64,000 nucleotides of DNA. It comes from Telopea speciosissima (lineage: Eukaryota > Streptophyta > Magnoliopsida > Proteales > Proteaceae). Each line of letters begins with the position of its first letter. Position 1 is the first letter of the stretch. The stretch covers positions 24,344,698 through 24,408,697 of the forward strand of contig NC_057919.1 in assembly GCF_018873765.1 (NCBI RefSeq), given 5' to 3'. A program made the translations under genes and the position numbers. Of the stretch, positions 24,706 through 36,168 are shown in pieces. The notes beneath the pieces were generated by a model, which was given only the letters and a program-made list of their open reading frames with translations, had not been told where the DNA came from and searched no databases.

Positions 24706-24755
24706 AGTAATGAACCAAATGATTTTGCAAATTTAGTAATGAACCAAATGATTTT
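24706..24755. repeat. Small 29-bp tandem duplication
   Basis: AGTAATGAACCAAATGATTTT occurs at 24706-24726 and again at 24735-24755. Confidence 0.9.
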
Positions 24756-25139
24756 AGTATATTGGAAGGGCAATGGTGCGTATCTAGTACATAGAGTGCA
24801 GGAGGAACTATGTGGTTTCAATTGGTGGATATGCCATTGATGGTCGTAAGGAGTTTATTGCCGCAGGAGTGGAAGGCAACTAAGAGGCGCTACGTGTGTT
24901 ACATGTGGCTATCACTGCAGTTTCCATCGTAGGGAGCTTGCTACTACTCCACCGAAGCCTATCTAGAGCATAATCAATTTGAAGAATAAGCGGATGTGGG
25001 TTCCTTTGGATCCCCATATTCATGCACCATCATCGTTTCTATTTCATTAGTAGTGAGTGTATGGTGTAAAATGCATTCCATAAGAAATAAAATGTCCACT
25101 TTACTACCACCTTTACATCCCATAGATGTCTGATCTAAT

Positions 25140-25152
25140 CACTACAAGAAAT
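25140..25152 (+). mobile_element. CACTA transposon terminus
   Basis: CACTACAAGAAAT matches the conserved terminal sequence of plant CACTA (En/Spm) elements, and the original sequence resumes after the LINE at 26605 with AGGCGTTTAAAAG, of the kind seen in subterminal regions. The opposite terminus was not found in the window. Confidence 0.6.
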
Positions 25153-25162
25153 AGGGTCTACA

Positions 25163-26594
25163 AATCAAAGAATGAGAGTATCTAGCTTTTAGAACACTCG
25201 TGCGAGGAAGGGCTCCTGGACTTGGAACAGTATCTCTCATATCATCCCATCCCTAGAGAAAATCGTGGTCTTGAAAATAGGTAATGGCAAATCTACTTTT
25301 TTTTGGACTGGCCATTGGATCCCTTCTCAGCCTGGTAGTCTGATAAACTATCCGTTGAACTCCATTAATCCTTCTAATCAAATTAGGAAGGTTGATTTTT
25401 TTACCATGGGATCTAGATGGAAATCTGATTTACTAAACGATTTACTACCTTTGCACATCTTATCTCACATTCAACAGGTAATTCCATCTACTTCTGAGGA
25501 CAGTTGGTGGTGTACCAGGGCCAAGAATGGAATTTTTAGCGCTAAACTGGCTGCTAAAGAGCTAATTCTATTTCTGTTAACAATAATAACTTTTTTATCG
25601 CCTCTTGGTGGAAATTCTTTTGGAAGCTTAAGATTCACCCCAAATTTAAAATCTTCTTCTAGCGGGTGCTAAATGTTGGTCTTCCAATCAAGGCTACTCT
25701 GTCCAAATGGCTTCAGATTGACCCCTCCTGTGCTCTATGTGGGAATTGTGTTGAATCCTTATGGCACTTATTCCTATCTTGCGATTGGATTAAACATATT
25801 TGGGTAGTTGGACCTTTGAGGCTGTGAATTGAGTTTTTGGATCATCCATCCCTAAAAGATTTTTGCTTGGCAATCCTTTTCAACTGTACTTTAGATAAAC
25901 AATCTCTGATTTGGTTTTTTAGTGTTTTTATTATTGCTTGTTACTTTATTTGGACAATCAGGAACAAGGTAGTCATTGGGTCAGAAAAGCCTGATCCAAT
26001 TTGGGTGTTGAAACAGGTTAAACAATGGTTAGCTGATTTGAAAGTATCCCCACCGTTAATTTCGTCCCATAATGCATATTGTAGTTCTGAGAGGATTTCT
26101 TAAGTCCATCTTTTGATTCCTTCTCTTCATTACCAAAACTTAACTTTCTTATTTTAATCTGTGCAGGATACCATACACCTGGACTAACTTTGGCAGGATG
26201 GCCCTATATCTTTTTGTTAGATGGAAAGTTTAGATGTTTTGCTGTTGGGCATATAACTGCTACTACTCATATGGAACTAGAACTAATGAGCATCCGGTCA
26301 GGCCTCGACCATGCTACCAATATGGGATTGAAGATAAAAGAAGTTTGGTACTCCAACAAACAGATCACTGATGTTCTTCCATCCCCAACCAAATCTCCTT
26401 GGCCTTGGCATCTTATAAAAGACTTAATTTATACATCTAATATATCCCAAGATATATGCTATAACAGACAGGGAGACAACCTTTGTATAGCTATAACCTT
26501 TAATCTAGCTAGGCATGCTCAGACTAAAAAATCTGTATATTTTTCGGTTAGTTAGTTTTTAATATATTTCTCTTTGTCATAAAAAAAACAAAAA
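25163..26594 (+). pseudogene. 5'-truncated LINE with target duplication
   Basis: The copy holds only the C-terminal part of ORF2: a segment with GNGKSTFFWTGHWIPSQPG, the zinc-binding zf-RVT region (LCALCGN-like CALCGNCVESLWHLF), and an RNase H-like region (RSGLDHATNMGLKIKEVW). It ends in an A-rich tail at 26578-26595. The 10-bp sequence AGGGTCTACA flanks it on both sides (25153-25162 and 26595-26604), which is direct evidence of target-primed insertion. Frame breaks mean no function is left. It closely resembles the LINE at 48515-58844. Confidence 0.9.
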
Positions 26595-26604
26595 AAGGGT
26601 CTAC

Positions 26605-27200
26605 AGAGGCGTTTAAAAGTAACGCAAAACATTGTTATATGCTATAGCAACATTTATGTTTTACGTTGTAAAATATCCGAATAGATTAATTTATCTTAAA
26701 TTTACTAACTGATAAGATGTGCAAATATACCACAGTGCTTTCATAAAAGCATCATTGTGGAGATTGGGCGGGTTCCATATCCCCTCCTTTGAATAAGGAA
26801 GGGAGTCCTGTTATGGTTGAGGTTGCAGGTGCCTTATCCCCTCACATTGGATCCCAAATGGAGGTGACTGTTGAAGAGGGACTAGCTAGGTGAAGCTTAG
26901 TCTTCCGCCTCTTGAGTCAAAGAGGTCCCTTGGATTGGGCTCACAGGATCCTCGTCTACTTGCGTTGTCTATGAATTTATACTATGGGTTACCACCATCA
27001 AAGCATACTATATGATTAAAAAACCCTAATTGGGATTCAAAATCATTGAAGAGCAAATAGTAAAAAAAATTTATTAGGTCAATATGCCTGGAAATATCCA
27101 TCCAAAAACTATAAGGAACACACATGTTGGGGTTGGCAAATCAAAAGACAAACAAAAAATGACAGGACTAGGATGCGTCGTCGTCAAACTGAGTCTCGTC
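26605..27200. other. Probable CACTA interior and unassigned DNA
   Basis: No gene was recognised. The first part continues the CACTA-like end; the remainder shows no repeats that could be named. Confidence 0.4.
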
Positions 27201-27269
27201 CTCCCTACTTTGGTTGGCCTCAGGGACACCGCTGCCTTCCTCCTATTGGAATAAATCTCATTCCCATGG

Positions 27270-27656
27270 TTATAATGTAAGCGACGGACTATGGCATGCT
27301 TCTCCATTAAAGCAGAGTACAAGGCATTGGCCGATGCCTTAGTCGAGCTCACTTGGGTATAGTCACTTTTTACACAACTTGGGTTCCCTATAAAGAGTTC
27401 TCCAATTTTGTGGTGTGACAACATTGGTCCAACTTACCTCTCGAACAGCCCTGTTTTTCATGCATGCACCAAGCATGTGGAGATAGACTTCCATTTTGTA
27501 TATGGAGAGGTTGTCACACCACGAATTAATTGATAATTTCATTTCCACCACTGATCATATTGCAAACACTATGACTAAGGGTTTGCCATCAATACAACTC
27601 CAGTTTCTTCGTGACAAGTTGAAGGTCCATCCTAGTGAACCTTCAACTTGAGGGGG
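27270..27656 (+). pseudogene. Copia RNase H C-terminus, broken
   Basis: In plus orientation KAEYKALADALVELTWV, ILWCDNIGPTYLSNSPVFHA and KHVEIDFHFV are followed by ANTMTKGLPSIQLQFLRDKL. This is the conserved end of Copia polyproteins, here with at least three in-frame stops. It ends at a stop near 27651 that is directly joined to the purine tract AGGGGG. Confidence 0.9.
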
Positions 27657-27960
27657 TGTATTGAGTCATATTATTCAAGGACTCTTGAGGACTTCCATAT
27701 CATATGTGGCTATGGACTCTTCATCCATAGCAAATGTGATGTTGAGAGATTGGGTTTCAGTTTGATAAGGTTTTCAGTATAAACTTGAGTCTAGTTTCCT
27801 ACCTTGTATGTACTTAGAACTCTTAGGCACTAATGCATAGCACAATGTATTTAATCAAAGCCTCTGCATAGTTTGGAGTAGAGCTAATGGAATTTTTCCT
27901 TAATCTCTTAGAATTCTATAGTTTTCTCAAAGCAAGTTGTAATCATGGTGGGCATCAACT
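27657..27960 (+). mobile_element. 3' LTR of the Copia remnant
   Basis: TGTATTGAGTC begins immediately after the purine tract, the expected LTR start. The right end is approximate. No upstream LTR partner is present, so only the 3' end of the element remains. Confidence 0.6.
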
Positions 27961-28116
27961 TAACAAAGTCGTCAAGAAGATGGGCCATTGCATTGGTTGC
28001 AGATGGGAAGAGCAAGCAGGGAGCCTTCGTTACAATCTTACCACTCTTCAACAAACATAACTATATATACACTATTTGGAAGTTGCAACTATTCTTCCTC
28101 GTCTTTTTTCCTAGCT

Positions 28117-28711
28117 AAGAATGTTTGTCTAATATTTTGGCATGAAAAATAGAGATGCGGAGATTTTCCAAGGATGAGGCGGAAAGGAATTCTGTTCTCA
28201 ATTCAAAAGGGCCCGCAGCCCAAATCCGCTTAATCCATTGACATGATAGAAAAAGATGCCAATAGGATTCCATATTTGGAGTCTTAGGAACAATGTAGTG
28301 CATGGAGCCATGAAACTTTATCCCAATTGGGCTATTGATCATGTTTCAAAATGGGTGTCTGATTTAAACTTGTATCCCCAATCCTTTAATACTCCTGATA
28401 ATGTATATAACTGTAATGAGACTTATGACCTCTCTCTTGTTTACAATACAAAGTTCCCTATGTTACTTTTTTCTGTTTTGATTTGCATAAGAATTACTGA
28501 CCTGGTTTTAAAAAGAGCAGGATGGAGTTATTGTTTTTTGGTAGATGCAAGCATTATTTTGGTGGTTACAGGTTTTCTGGACACAGGTCAACAAGTAGAA
28601 GCCTCAATCACAAGTGTAGATAAAGGGTTAAGGCGCGCACAAGAGTTGTTGTATCTTCTTTTTAGTTAATGAATTTGCTTTTGTTCATTAAAAAAAAAAA
28701 AAAAAAAAAAA
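28117..28711 (+). pseudogene. LINE 3' end with twin-priming inversion
   Basis: From about 28262 to 28668 the plus strand carries the LINE C-terminal region (IWSLRNNVVHGAMKLYPNW, then RAGWSYCFLVDAS) and ends in about 22 A residues (28690-28711). The piece that should lie just upstream, the zf-RVT segment (ESYWHLFLSCQWIKRIW to DKHS), is present but inverted on the minus strand from about 28260 down to 28117. Inversion of the 5' part joined head-on to the 3' part is the known result of twin priming during LINE insertion. About 15 codons are missing at the junction. No clear target duplication was found. Confidence 0.85.
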
Positions 28712-29349
28712 ATTGTTAAATGTTATATTTATGGGAAAAGGATGTACATGCCGCCCGCCGCTCACTCTCGGACGCAAGGAACCCTCTCCCATATATCCAT
28801 TGACTTGGCGTGAGAGATGCCATTACATGTAAGCAGTGTGTAAATACCTTACCCATATTGTATATATAGTGGTCCATAATAAAAACAACAGCCTTAAGCC
28901 CGCCAGGCCATGACCGATTCTCTCTACCAGACCAAACCCTTGATCAAACTTTGCAGTAACCTCAGACCTGGGCTGGGCCATACCTGTAGGACAAAAATTC
29001 CGCAATGGGCTGTGATGGGCGAAGCTAAGGAAGAATTAGGCATGAGGTCCAGTTCAGTTGGCTGATGAGCCCTAGCCCTTACTCCCAATTCTAAAGCTTA
29101 ATATTCCAAGACAATTATCACTAGTAAACATTGGTATGAACCATCAAAAAGGCCGGAGCAAAGATATGAAGCATTATTAGGACCAAAAAGAAACCAAAAA
29201 CTGAAATATTATAAGTAACATAGTTAACTCATAAGACAGGGCACCTAGCTAAGACCTAGGAAAGAAATCTATGAAGCCCTTCCATAGTGGTTGGGAACCC
29301 AACTCAAACCAACTCAAATAATAGCTCCATTGGTCATTCTTGCTCCTCA
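28712..29349. other. Intergenic DNA downstream of AHP
   Basis: No gene or terminal repeat was recognised. Confidence 0.5.
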
Positions 29350-32287
29350 TCAGTTCCTAGCTGGGCGACATGCTGTCTCCGCGGGTCCAGCTTGTCTGGC
29401 TAGCTGAAACATCAAAACACAAGAAAAAAATATATTAACAATGATGCCATATAATCGTCATTATATATATTCTTGAAGAGGGTGGAGCTTGGTGCTACTG
29501 TAAGGTTGCTCCATTGTTACCGAAGTGGTCACGGGTTCAAGTCCCTGAAAACAGCCTCTCCATGAAACAGGGAGTTAAGGCTGCATACACTATGACCCTT
29601 CCCCGTGCACTGAATACAACCTTTTCTTCTATATAAACAAAGATCGATGAAGTAGAGAAAAGGACTGAAATAGCTATATACCTGAAAATAATGCTCAAGT
29701 TTCTTTCTCAAAGCTGCATATTCTTTCTTCACTTGTTGGAATGACAACATGCATCTGCAAGAATTAGAATGCCCTCGAATTAGATAAATGAATTGGCCAA
29801 GAATACTTCCTTTTGGATAAAACAGTCCTTTTTCTAGTTTTTAGTTCCAAAATAAGAGTCCATTGATCATGAACTGGACCTGAAAAGAACATAGTAACCT
29901 TGCACTCTTGTGGAAAAATGAAGGTCGGGTTAATCTTGGTGTAACCATGCTTGGTTACAAAGAGTCGTTACCATCTTTATAAATTAGCATCATAGATAAT
30001 ACAAAACATCATTGTCCTAAGCCTGACATCTCAATTATTCAAAATACCCCACTTTTTATTGACGTCAGGAATGTCACCTAACGATTCCCCTTCTACTATA
30101 AGATGATAGCAGTTGTAGCATTCAACAGTAATATATGGAAGAAGGCATTTTGAATAATCAAGATTCGTCCCACAAGAACAAATCCTAAATTTATGCTACG
30201 ACAATTGTAGCTTTCTATGTAGGTATAGAGGTTAAGCAGTTGTAGTATCCAACAATAATATGCAGCAGAATGTATTTATTTTGGATAATCAAGATGATAG
30301 CAATTGTAGCATCCAATATGTGGAAAAATGTATTTTGGATAATCGAGATTGGTTTCACAAGAAAAATTCCTAAATTTATGCTGCGACAGTTGTAGCTTTC
30401 TATGTGGTTACAGAGTTTAAGAGTGTAAGCGATGTTTTGTTACACTGAGCATGACCCAAAGAAAAATAGAAGAATATTAAAAGAATAGGGATACTCACCC
30501 CTCTGCATTTCCTGCCCTGCAGTATTCCCTGAACTGTGTGCTCTCGTTCTTCACTTTTGAAGCTCCAATGCTGCAATAAAATTACCATATGGTTTAATTT
30601 TAGTGCCATTAGTATAGTATAGTCTGAGTTACTTATTAGGAGAGACTAGAGAAGTAACCTAATAAAGATTTTCCCATCTATTTAAGTGATCCACATAAGA
30701 ACAACTTCCTAAATTGTATAAATTTTTTTTTTTTTAAATAAAGGGAGAATCTTCGCAACAAACACAATAGATAAAGCCATGAAGGGAATATGAGAGTAAT
30801 GACATCAACATCTTTTCTTCCCCCCATAATGTCATTATTCTCATAGCCCACGGTATTGATTCCTTAGCCAAAAACTGAATTATGGAAACACCCTTTTCAT
30901 GCTTTTCCAGTTCTCATCCAACCATGACCCACTTCTATGATTGTTCTCACAAGAATAAATCCTGAATTTATGCTGCACAAGAATATGGACTCTTTCTTTA
31001 CAATCTATGTATAAAATTTAAGGGAAAAAGATCTTTACTTGGTGGTGTTTTCTATACCCTCCCATAGGGCACTGTGAGATAACACTTTTGCCCCTTGTGT
31101 AGATATCCAAGCGTGTTCATCCATTGGCCCAGACGCTTGTGTAGAGACTATGTGACCAAGAAAAGATCTCTTACCCCAAATTTAATTTTTTGAACAAAGT
31201 AATTTCATGTGACTAAAAATACAATTATAATGATAAAAAAACCACAAGACTAGGATAAATCTGGACTCACATCCTATGTTTAGGATCCATATATTGTATC
31301 ATTTGTTGGGTTTCACGCAAAAATAATGATTCCATGTCGGATGTGAATTCTAGAGTGTGTGTATACCTTGAGCTACTACCCTTGAACTGGTGCATGTAGT
31401 TGTCCAACCTATTGAAATCGAGGGGACTACATTCCCTGCATTGACCAAATCAATATTAAATTACCATAGGATACTTCATATTGAGTAAAAAAAGAAAATA
31501 TTTTTAATTTGAACTAAATTGACTTACAATGACTGCTCTATGTTAACAATCAACCTGGCAGAATCCCTGAAAAACAATGTAACAACTTCCTCCACGAAAT
31601 TAGGGTTATCACTATCCTCTAATTCCTCTAGCTGAATAAATTGTTCATCAAGGTATCCCTGAAACAATCCATTTATAATTTTATTTCAGATATTCAACAA
31701 TCACATATCCAAGCACAATCCTATTAAAGTTTATATTTACATAAGAAATCTTTATTAAGGATATAAAATATCATGGATACATATATATGTATATTAATTA
31801 GCATCTTAATTTGGTGAATGGAGTACTAACTCTAATGATGTGAGTAGCCCAATGTGAAGGCTTATAACGACTTGATACCTTCTAAAAGACTAGCTTTTAA
31901 GCGAATGATCGAATCATTTTATTATGGAGGGAATCAGGATGGGATGACAAGGGGAAAAAAATGGCATACCCAGTGCACGAGGCTTGTACGCAGTCTTACC
32001 CCTGTTTTGACAGAGAAACTGTTTCCAAACTCAAACCTCGTGACCACTAGATTATAATGAAGCAACTTTACTATTGCACCAAGGCCCGCCCTCATAAACC
32101 TAAAAAGGAAATGGTAGAAAATGGAAACCCTATTCTTGAAATGAAGAGGAGGTGGGTTTTTTTTTTTTCTTCTTCTTCTTCTTAAAAGCAACTGGAGGGA
32201 AATTAAGGTGAAGAAAGTGAATTGAACCTGATCAAAGAGAGATTGCCTCACAACGGCAACCTGGCGTCTGAGCTGATTCCTTTCCAT
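29350..32287 (-). CDS. AHP: Histidine phosphotransfer protein, AHP family
   Basis: Six exons, complement(29350..29403, 29682..29754, 30499..30570, 31367..31435, 31528..31658, 32228..32287), close in phase to give 152 residues, the usual AHP length. The HPt motif HQFKGSSSSIGA is complete, with the phospho-accepting histidine at residue 79, followed by the conserved VKNESTQFREYC and QQVKKEYAALRKKLEHYF. AHPs carry phosphate from cytokinin receptor kinases to response regulators in the nucleus. Since the histidine is present, this is not an AHP6-type pseudo-HPt. All splice sites are GT-AG. Introns contain two SINEs and an intronic duplication. The C-terminal tail (LARQAGPAETACRPARN) is variable in the family. 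Confidence 0.95.
29481..29640 (+). mobile_element. Au-type SINE in AHP intron 5, antisense
   Basis: It reads GGTGGAGCTTGGTGCTACTG, then a box-B-like GGGTTCAAGTCC, then CCCTTCCCCGTGCACTGAAT. It is the same family as the copies near 11.6, 32.0 and 48.2 kb and lies opposite to the gene. Confidence 0.85.
30103..30420. repeat. Diverged duplication inside AHP intron 4
   Basis: A unit of about 125 bp at 30103-30235 (GATAGCAGTTGTAGCATTCA to TTCTATGTAGG) recurs at 30294-30420 with scattered changes. Shorter related pieces lie between them and near 30945-31022. Confidence 0.75.
31960..32092 (-). mobile_element. Au-type SINE in AHP intron 1, internally deleted
   Basis: The minus strand reads GGCGGGCCTTGGTGCAATAG through GGTTTGAGTTTGG to GTGCACTGGGTATGCCA. 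About 35 bp present in the other copies are missing in the middle. Confidence 0.8.
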
Positions 32288-32360
32288 TGAAGAAAATTAA
32301 TGGTGGGGGAAAGTACTGAAGAAATGTTGAGTTGGAGGCTTGGAGCACAACTCTCTGAGA

Positions 32361-32374
32361 GGGGGGGGGGGGGG
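32361..32374. repeat. Run of 14 guanines in the AHP leader region
   Basis: It lies between the likely TATA box and the start codon, so the AHP 5' leader would carry a C-tract. Confidence 0.9.
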
Positions 32375-32496
32375 TTCAAACCTTTCTGCAAAAAGAAGAG
32401 GGTAAACAATGCAAGGGGACTGGGCTTCAAGCCTTATAGGTAGGAGTGAAGCAGGTAATGAGACACACCACACCAACCCTCTAATCCCAAAAGGGG

Positions 32497-32535
32497 TTTA
32501 TATAGTGGGGGAAGAAGGAGAGAGAGAGAGAGAGA
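32497..32535 (-). promoter_or_regulatory. AHP promoter: TATA box and CT tract
   Basis: TATATAAA (32497-32504, minus) lies 210 bp upstream of the start codon. A (GA)n tract, CT-rich in gene orientation, lies just upstream at 32518-32535. This is a common layout of plant core promoters. Confidence 0.55.
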
Positions 32536-32744
32536 TGTGCAATAATGGATAGGAGGAGGTTGATAGCATGCATATCTGTACGCATAGTCTGTGATATGGA
32601 AAAAGAAAGATTTATGTGATCATGTGATGTATTTATCTACACTCTCTATACAGTGGAGGTCAGAAGAAGGGAAGGGAATCAGATATTTTTTTGTGTTGAA
32701 AGGACCATAAAAAGCTGAAATTAATGTTTAAGATTCCGTATTGA

Positions 32745-32931
32745 GTGTCTTTTTCGGATTCAGATCTTCAACGTTGCTCGTAACGGTCTGAGCGGGACAA
32801 ACACAGGCATAATGCAATGACCACCTTACCCCGCTCATACAAAATGGTCGAGTAGGGTAAAATGGTCATTGCGCTGTGCTCAGACCGCTACGAACAGCAC
32901 GCGGCGGAAGATCTGAATTTGGTCTTTTTCC
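32745..32931. mobile_element. Hairpin-forming MITE-like element
   Basis: The arms ATTCAGATCTTC...CGGTCTGAGC (left) and its complement (right, ending GAAGATCTGAAT) give a near-complete foldback of about 190 bp with internal mismatches. There is no coding capacity. The superfamily is not assigned and no clear target duplication was seen. Confidence 0.65.
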
Positions 32932-33069
32932 TTCCAAGAATGAAAAATGTTATACAGGTAGAGGAGACGACGTCATTTAGGGTTTTATTTACGTAAGTGA
33001 TATCCTACTCCAAACGCACGCGTAAAATTCTCAAAGCCTCCATCTCATTGGTCCACCCACTGGCCCACT

Positions 33070-33070
<1 letters not shown>

Positions 33071-33101
<31 letters not shown>
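33071..33101. repeat. (CT)n microsatellite
   Basis: About 15 CT units without interruption. Confidence 0.95.
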
Positions 33102-33103
<2 letters not shown>

Positions 33104-33229
33104 TTTTGTGCCATCGTTGTCGTGACTCTCCTGACTTTCAAACTTTCGGGTGAGTGTGAGATCTTTAGGAACACACGCATTTTACTCTAGGAAATTTTTA
33201 TCCCAAAAAAACAAAAAGTCAAGAAAATT

Positions 33230-33690
33230 GAATTTGGTACTGTACAAAATACAATTCAGCATCAATATGGGAAAATAATAACGTACTCGATACAGTTCAA
33301 TATCGATATGGAGGTTGATACCGAATTATTGAATACTAGTACCGTACCATAGCAGTTGCATATATACTTATATATAATAAATAATATATAAGGATATATG
33401 TATTAAATATATATAATAACTTATATATTTATAAAATAATATACAAAATATAATATATTTCATATTATATATACTAATATATATATATATATATATATAA
33501 TATAAGAAACTATAGAACGAATGCCATATATAGCATTGAATACATACCGAATAAAACCATATACTGAATTGGTAGTTGGTACCATATGGTATGGTTTCGA
33601 TATGGGAAAATGATACTGTACTCAATATAATACGGTATCAGTATGAGGTGTTTGGCTTCAGTACCAAATACCGGTAACATACCGAATTGA
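33230..33690. repeat. AT-rich repeat with GGTACTGTAC/CGGTATC motifs
   Basis: Recurrent TATCGATATGG, GGTACCATATGG and ACCGAATTGATAC words flank a very AT-rich core with a (TA)n run (about 33478-33500). It resembles non-autonomous element families with palindromic CGGTACCG-like sequence, but terminal repeats could not be fixed. Confidence 0.4.
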
Positions 33691-34010
33691 TACTTTTTTT
33701 TTTTTTTTTTGAGCAGCAAAGACAGGGCAAGCTAACACCTTGGTTTTTTTCTCTCTCTACCCCACATAAAATGACCTCACTATTCTATTATGTATGACAC
33801 CATTTTATTAGATTTTATTAGTGTTCTCCCTTATACTACTGTTAACAGAAACCTTTCCCAATAATTTTTGGGAAAAGAATCTACACACTAGTGTTGTGTA
33901 TTGGAATTTTGCACGTTAGCATTTTATTGACCGTCAGATGATGTGGGAGTGAGGCATCTTAGTTGTTCATTACCACTCCCTTGCATCACTCGCAATCCAC
34001 ACCCTGCACC

Positions 34011-34023
34011 CTCTCTCTCTCTC

Positions 34024-34062
<39 letters not shown>
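34011..34062. repeat. (CT)n microsatellite
   Basis: About 26 CT units with one CCCT interruption. Confidence 0.95.
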
Positions 34063-34065
<3 letters not shown>

Positions 34066-34514
34066 TCTCCCTTTCCTCTTCATCTTCAGTTGATATCTTG
34101 GCAAATCTATTTGCCACATTTTTAGAAGAGGTGATGATGCGTCAAATAAGGGGGTTTGATCATTTCGAATCCATCTTGCTCAATGGCAAAGATCAATGCT
34201 TGACTGTGCATAATGCACAGCTATGCACGAAACCTTGTACCTTTTTTCATCCCCACTTTATTAAGAAGTGTGGAACCATTTAATGGGAAAGGGGCAAACA
34301 CCAAACAGAAAAGTATTAAAAAACAAACAATTGTTTCCAATGAAGGAGATGTACCCTGCGCCTCTGCCTCTCTCTTGCCCCATGTGAAATGACACATATG
34401 CCAGAGAAGAGAGACATAGAGGGGGAGGGGGAGCTCCTTTCCCAAAGGAAACAGTCGTCCAAAAAAAAAAGAAGCCAGGTTTAACCTTTTCATACTATTG
34501 TTAATCTAGAGTTC

Positions 34515-34778
34515 TTTCAGAGTCAGAGATTGCTATTGATTGTATTTTTCATGATATTGTTCATCTTTAAAAATCTTTTGTTGAATGCTCATTTTCTTAT
34601 GTTCCAACGTCTGTCAATTCTGTGGTTGATTCTTTAGCCAGGTCAATCTTTTTGATTGAGTCTCCGATTGTTTGGTCTCTTACCTCTCCTTGGCTTCTCC
34701 ATCTTTGTGAGGTAGAAGGAATAGAAGCCTTTGATTCAATGAACTTTCTTTCTATAAAAAATAAAAATAAAAAAATCA
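34515..34778 (+). pseudogene. Short LINE 3' end (RNase H tail)
   Basis: The plus strand reads FVECSFSYVPTSVNSVVDSL, then SPWLLHLCEVEGIEAFDS and an A-rich tail (34757-34775), the C-terminal pattern of plant LINE RNase H domains. AGAGTTC flanks it on both sides (34508-34514 and 34779-34785) and may be the target duplication. Only 264 bp were inserted. Confidence 0.65.
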
Positions 34779-34785
34779 AGAGTTC

Positions 34786-35689
34786 CTATGAAAAGACTCT
34801 TTTTTTCACAAAGTTTTGTTTTTAAAAGCATCAAATCAAGGTCAGTGCTTGGAACAGCTAGCTAAAAGTGGTCAAAGTAAAGCAACTTCTATGAAAAGCC
34901 TTCCGAGATGAGAGTTATTATTAGCGAGCTTTTGATGAGATACTCATTCTCTTTTCATTCGCCATGGCTACCTGAGAACCTTTGAATTAATCATTCAATT
35001 AAGAAAATCTTTAAATACATAAAAATACCCACATAAGGCTCCAAACCCAATATCAATCGAAAAATAAGTAAATTATTATTAGGAAAAAAAAACTCTGACC
35101 AAGAATGTGCCCTACATAAATTACACAACATTCTTCTAAGTTTATCTCTTTTCGGGCCTTCACATATAAAAAGACATTTATGCCTTCTTGTTTGAAGAGA
35201 AATAGGGGATCAACTCAAGTTCACATACAAGAACATTCTCATACACCCCTGAGCCGAACTCGATAGACACTCCCTGACAGAACTACTTTCATTATTTTTT
35301 TCCATAAAAGTCTGTTAGTTTCTCAAATGCCATGAAGTATTATTCAGTCTACATAAGAGCTTTTCCCTATGAGTTATGTTTGGCAGCCCTTTCCCAATTA
35401 CTTCTCACTGTACCTTTTTATTTTCGTTTTCAAGTGGGGCCATATTCGATATCCTTTACAAGAGAGGGGGGGAAAAATTGTCCTTTTGGAGGAGTGCTAC
35501 TGATTTTTTTTTCTCCTTGTGGAATAAACGTGCCACCATTATTTTCTTTCCATTAAATCAAGTGGGTTTAGAATAGAATACAATACAGAGCATCAGAAGA
35601 GCTTACTATTTTTGAAACTTATGGTTCCCACCATGAAAAAAGGTTAGGGAGGAGGACAGAAGAAGCATAATATTGGATTAGATGTAATT
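34786..35689. other. Stretch without recognised features
   Basis: No gene, terminal repeat or tandem repeat was recognised. Confidence 0.5.
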
Positions 35690-36168
35690 TGTTATGTGCC
35701 TAATGGGGCCCACTATAGTGTATGGGCACTAGATTGGGCCACCTAGTATGGGATAGGTTAAAGGGCTTGATTTAACGCTGCTCCATCGCCCGGAGCTTTT
35801 GGCGTATTGGTCAAGTACCTAACATTTGGTATCAAAGCCAGGCACCAGGTCAAGGGTTCGAGTCACGGAAAGGGCTACCTAGGGGAAGGGCTACCGGAGT
35901 AGAGTGAAAGCCGTTAAGAAAGGGCTACCCGCCGCCAGCAAAAACCTTGGAGCAGTGAAGCCGCTTGAAAAGGGCTACCACCGCCGAGTGAAAGCTACCT
36001 AGAGTGAGAGCCGCCGGGGACGACGGCCGTGGAAGCGTGGTGGTCATTATGTGCCTAATGGGGCCCACTATAGTGTATGGGCACTAGATTGGGCCAGCCT
36101 AGTATGGGATAGGTTAAAGGGCTTGATTTAACGCGTTCCATCAGCTTCGGAGCTTTTGGCGTATTGCT
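35690..36168 (+). mobile_element. TRIM element A, 3' LTR truncated
   Basis: The 5' LTR is 35690-35824 (TGTTATGTGCC to GTACCTAACA), with PBS TGGTATCAAAGCC at 35827-35839. A 205-bp internal domain is full of AGGGCTACC repeats, and the second LTR starts near 36044 and breaks at TTTGGCGTATTG (36168), where Gypsy gag DNA begins. No coding region. Confidence 0.88.

Noticed and set aside
33071..34062. (CT)n tracts as possible CRISPR-like or regulatory arrays
   Set aside because: They are plain dinucleotide microsatellites without spacers.
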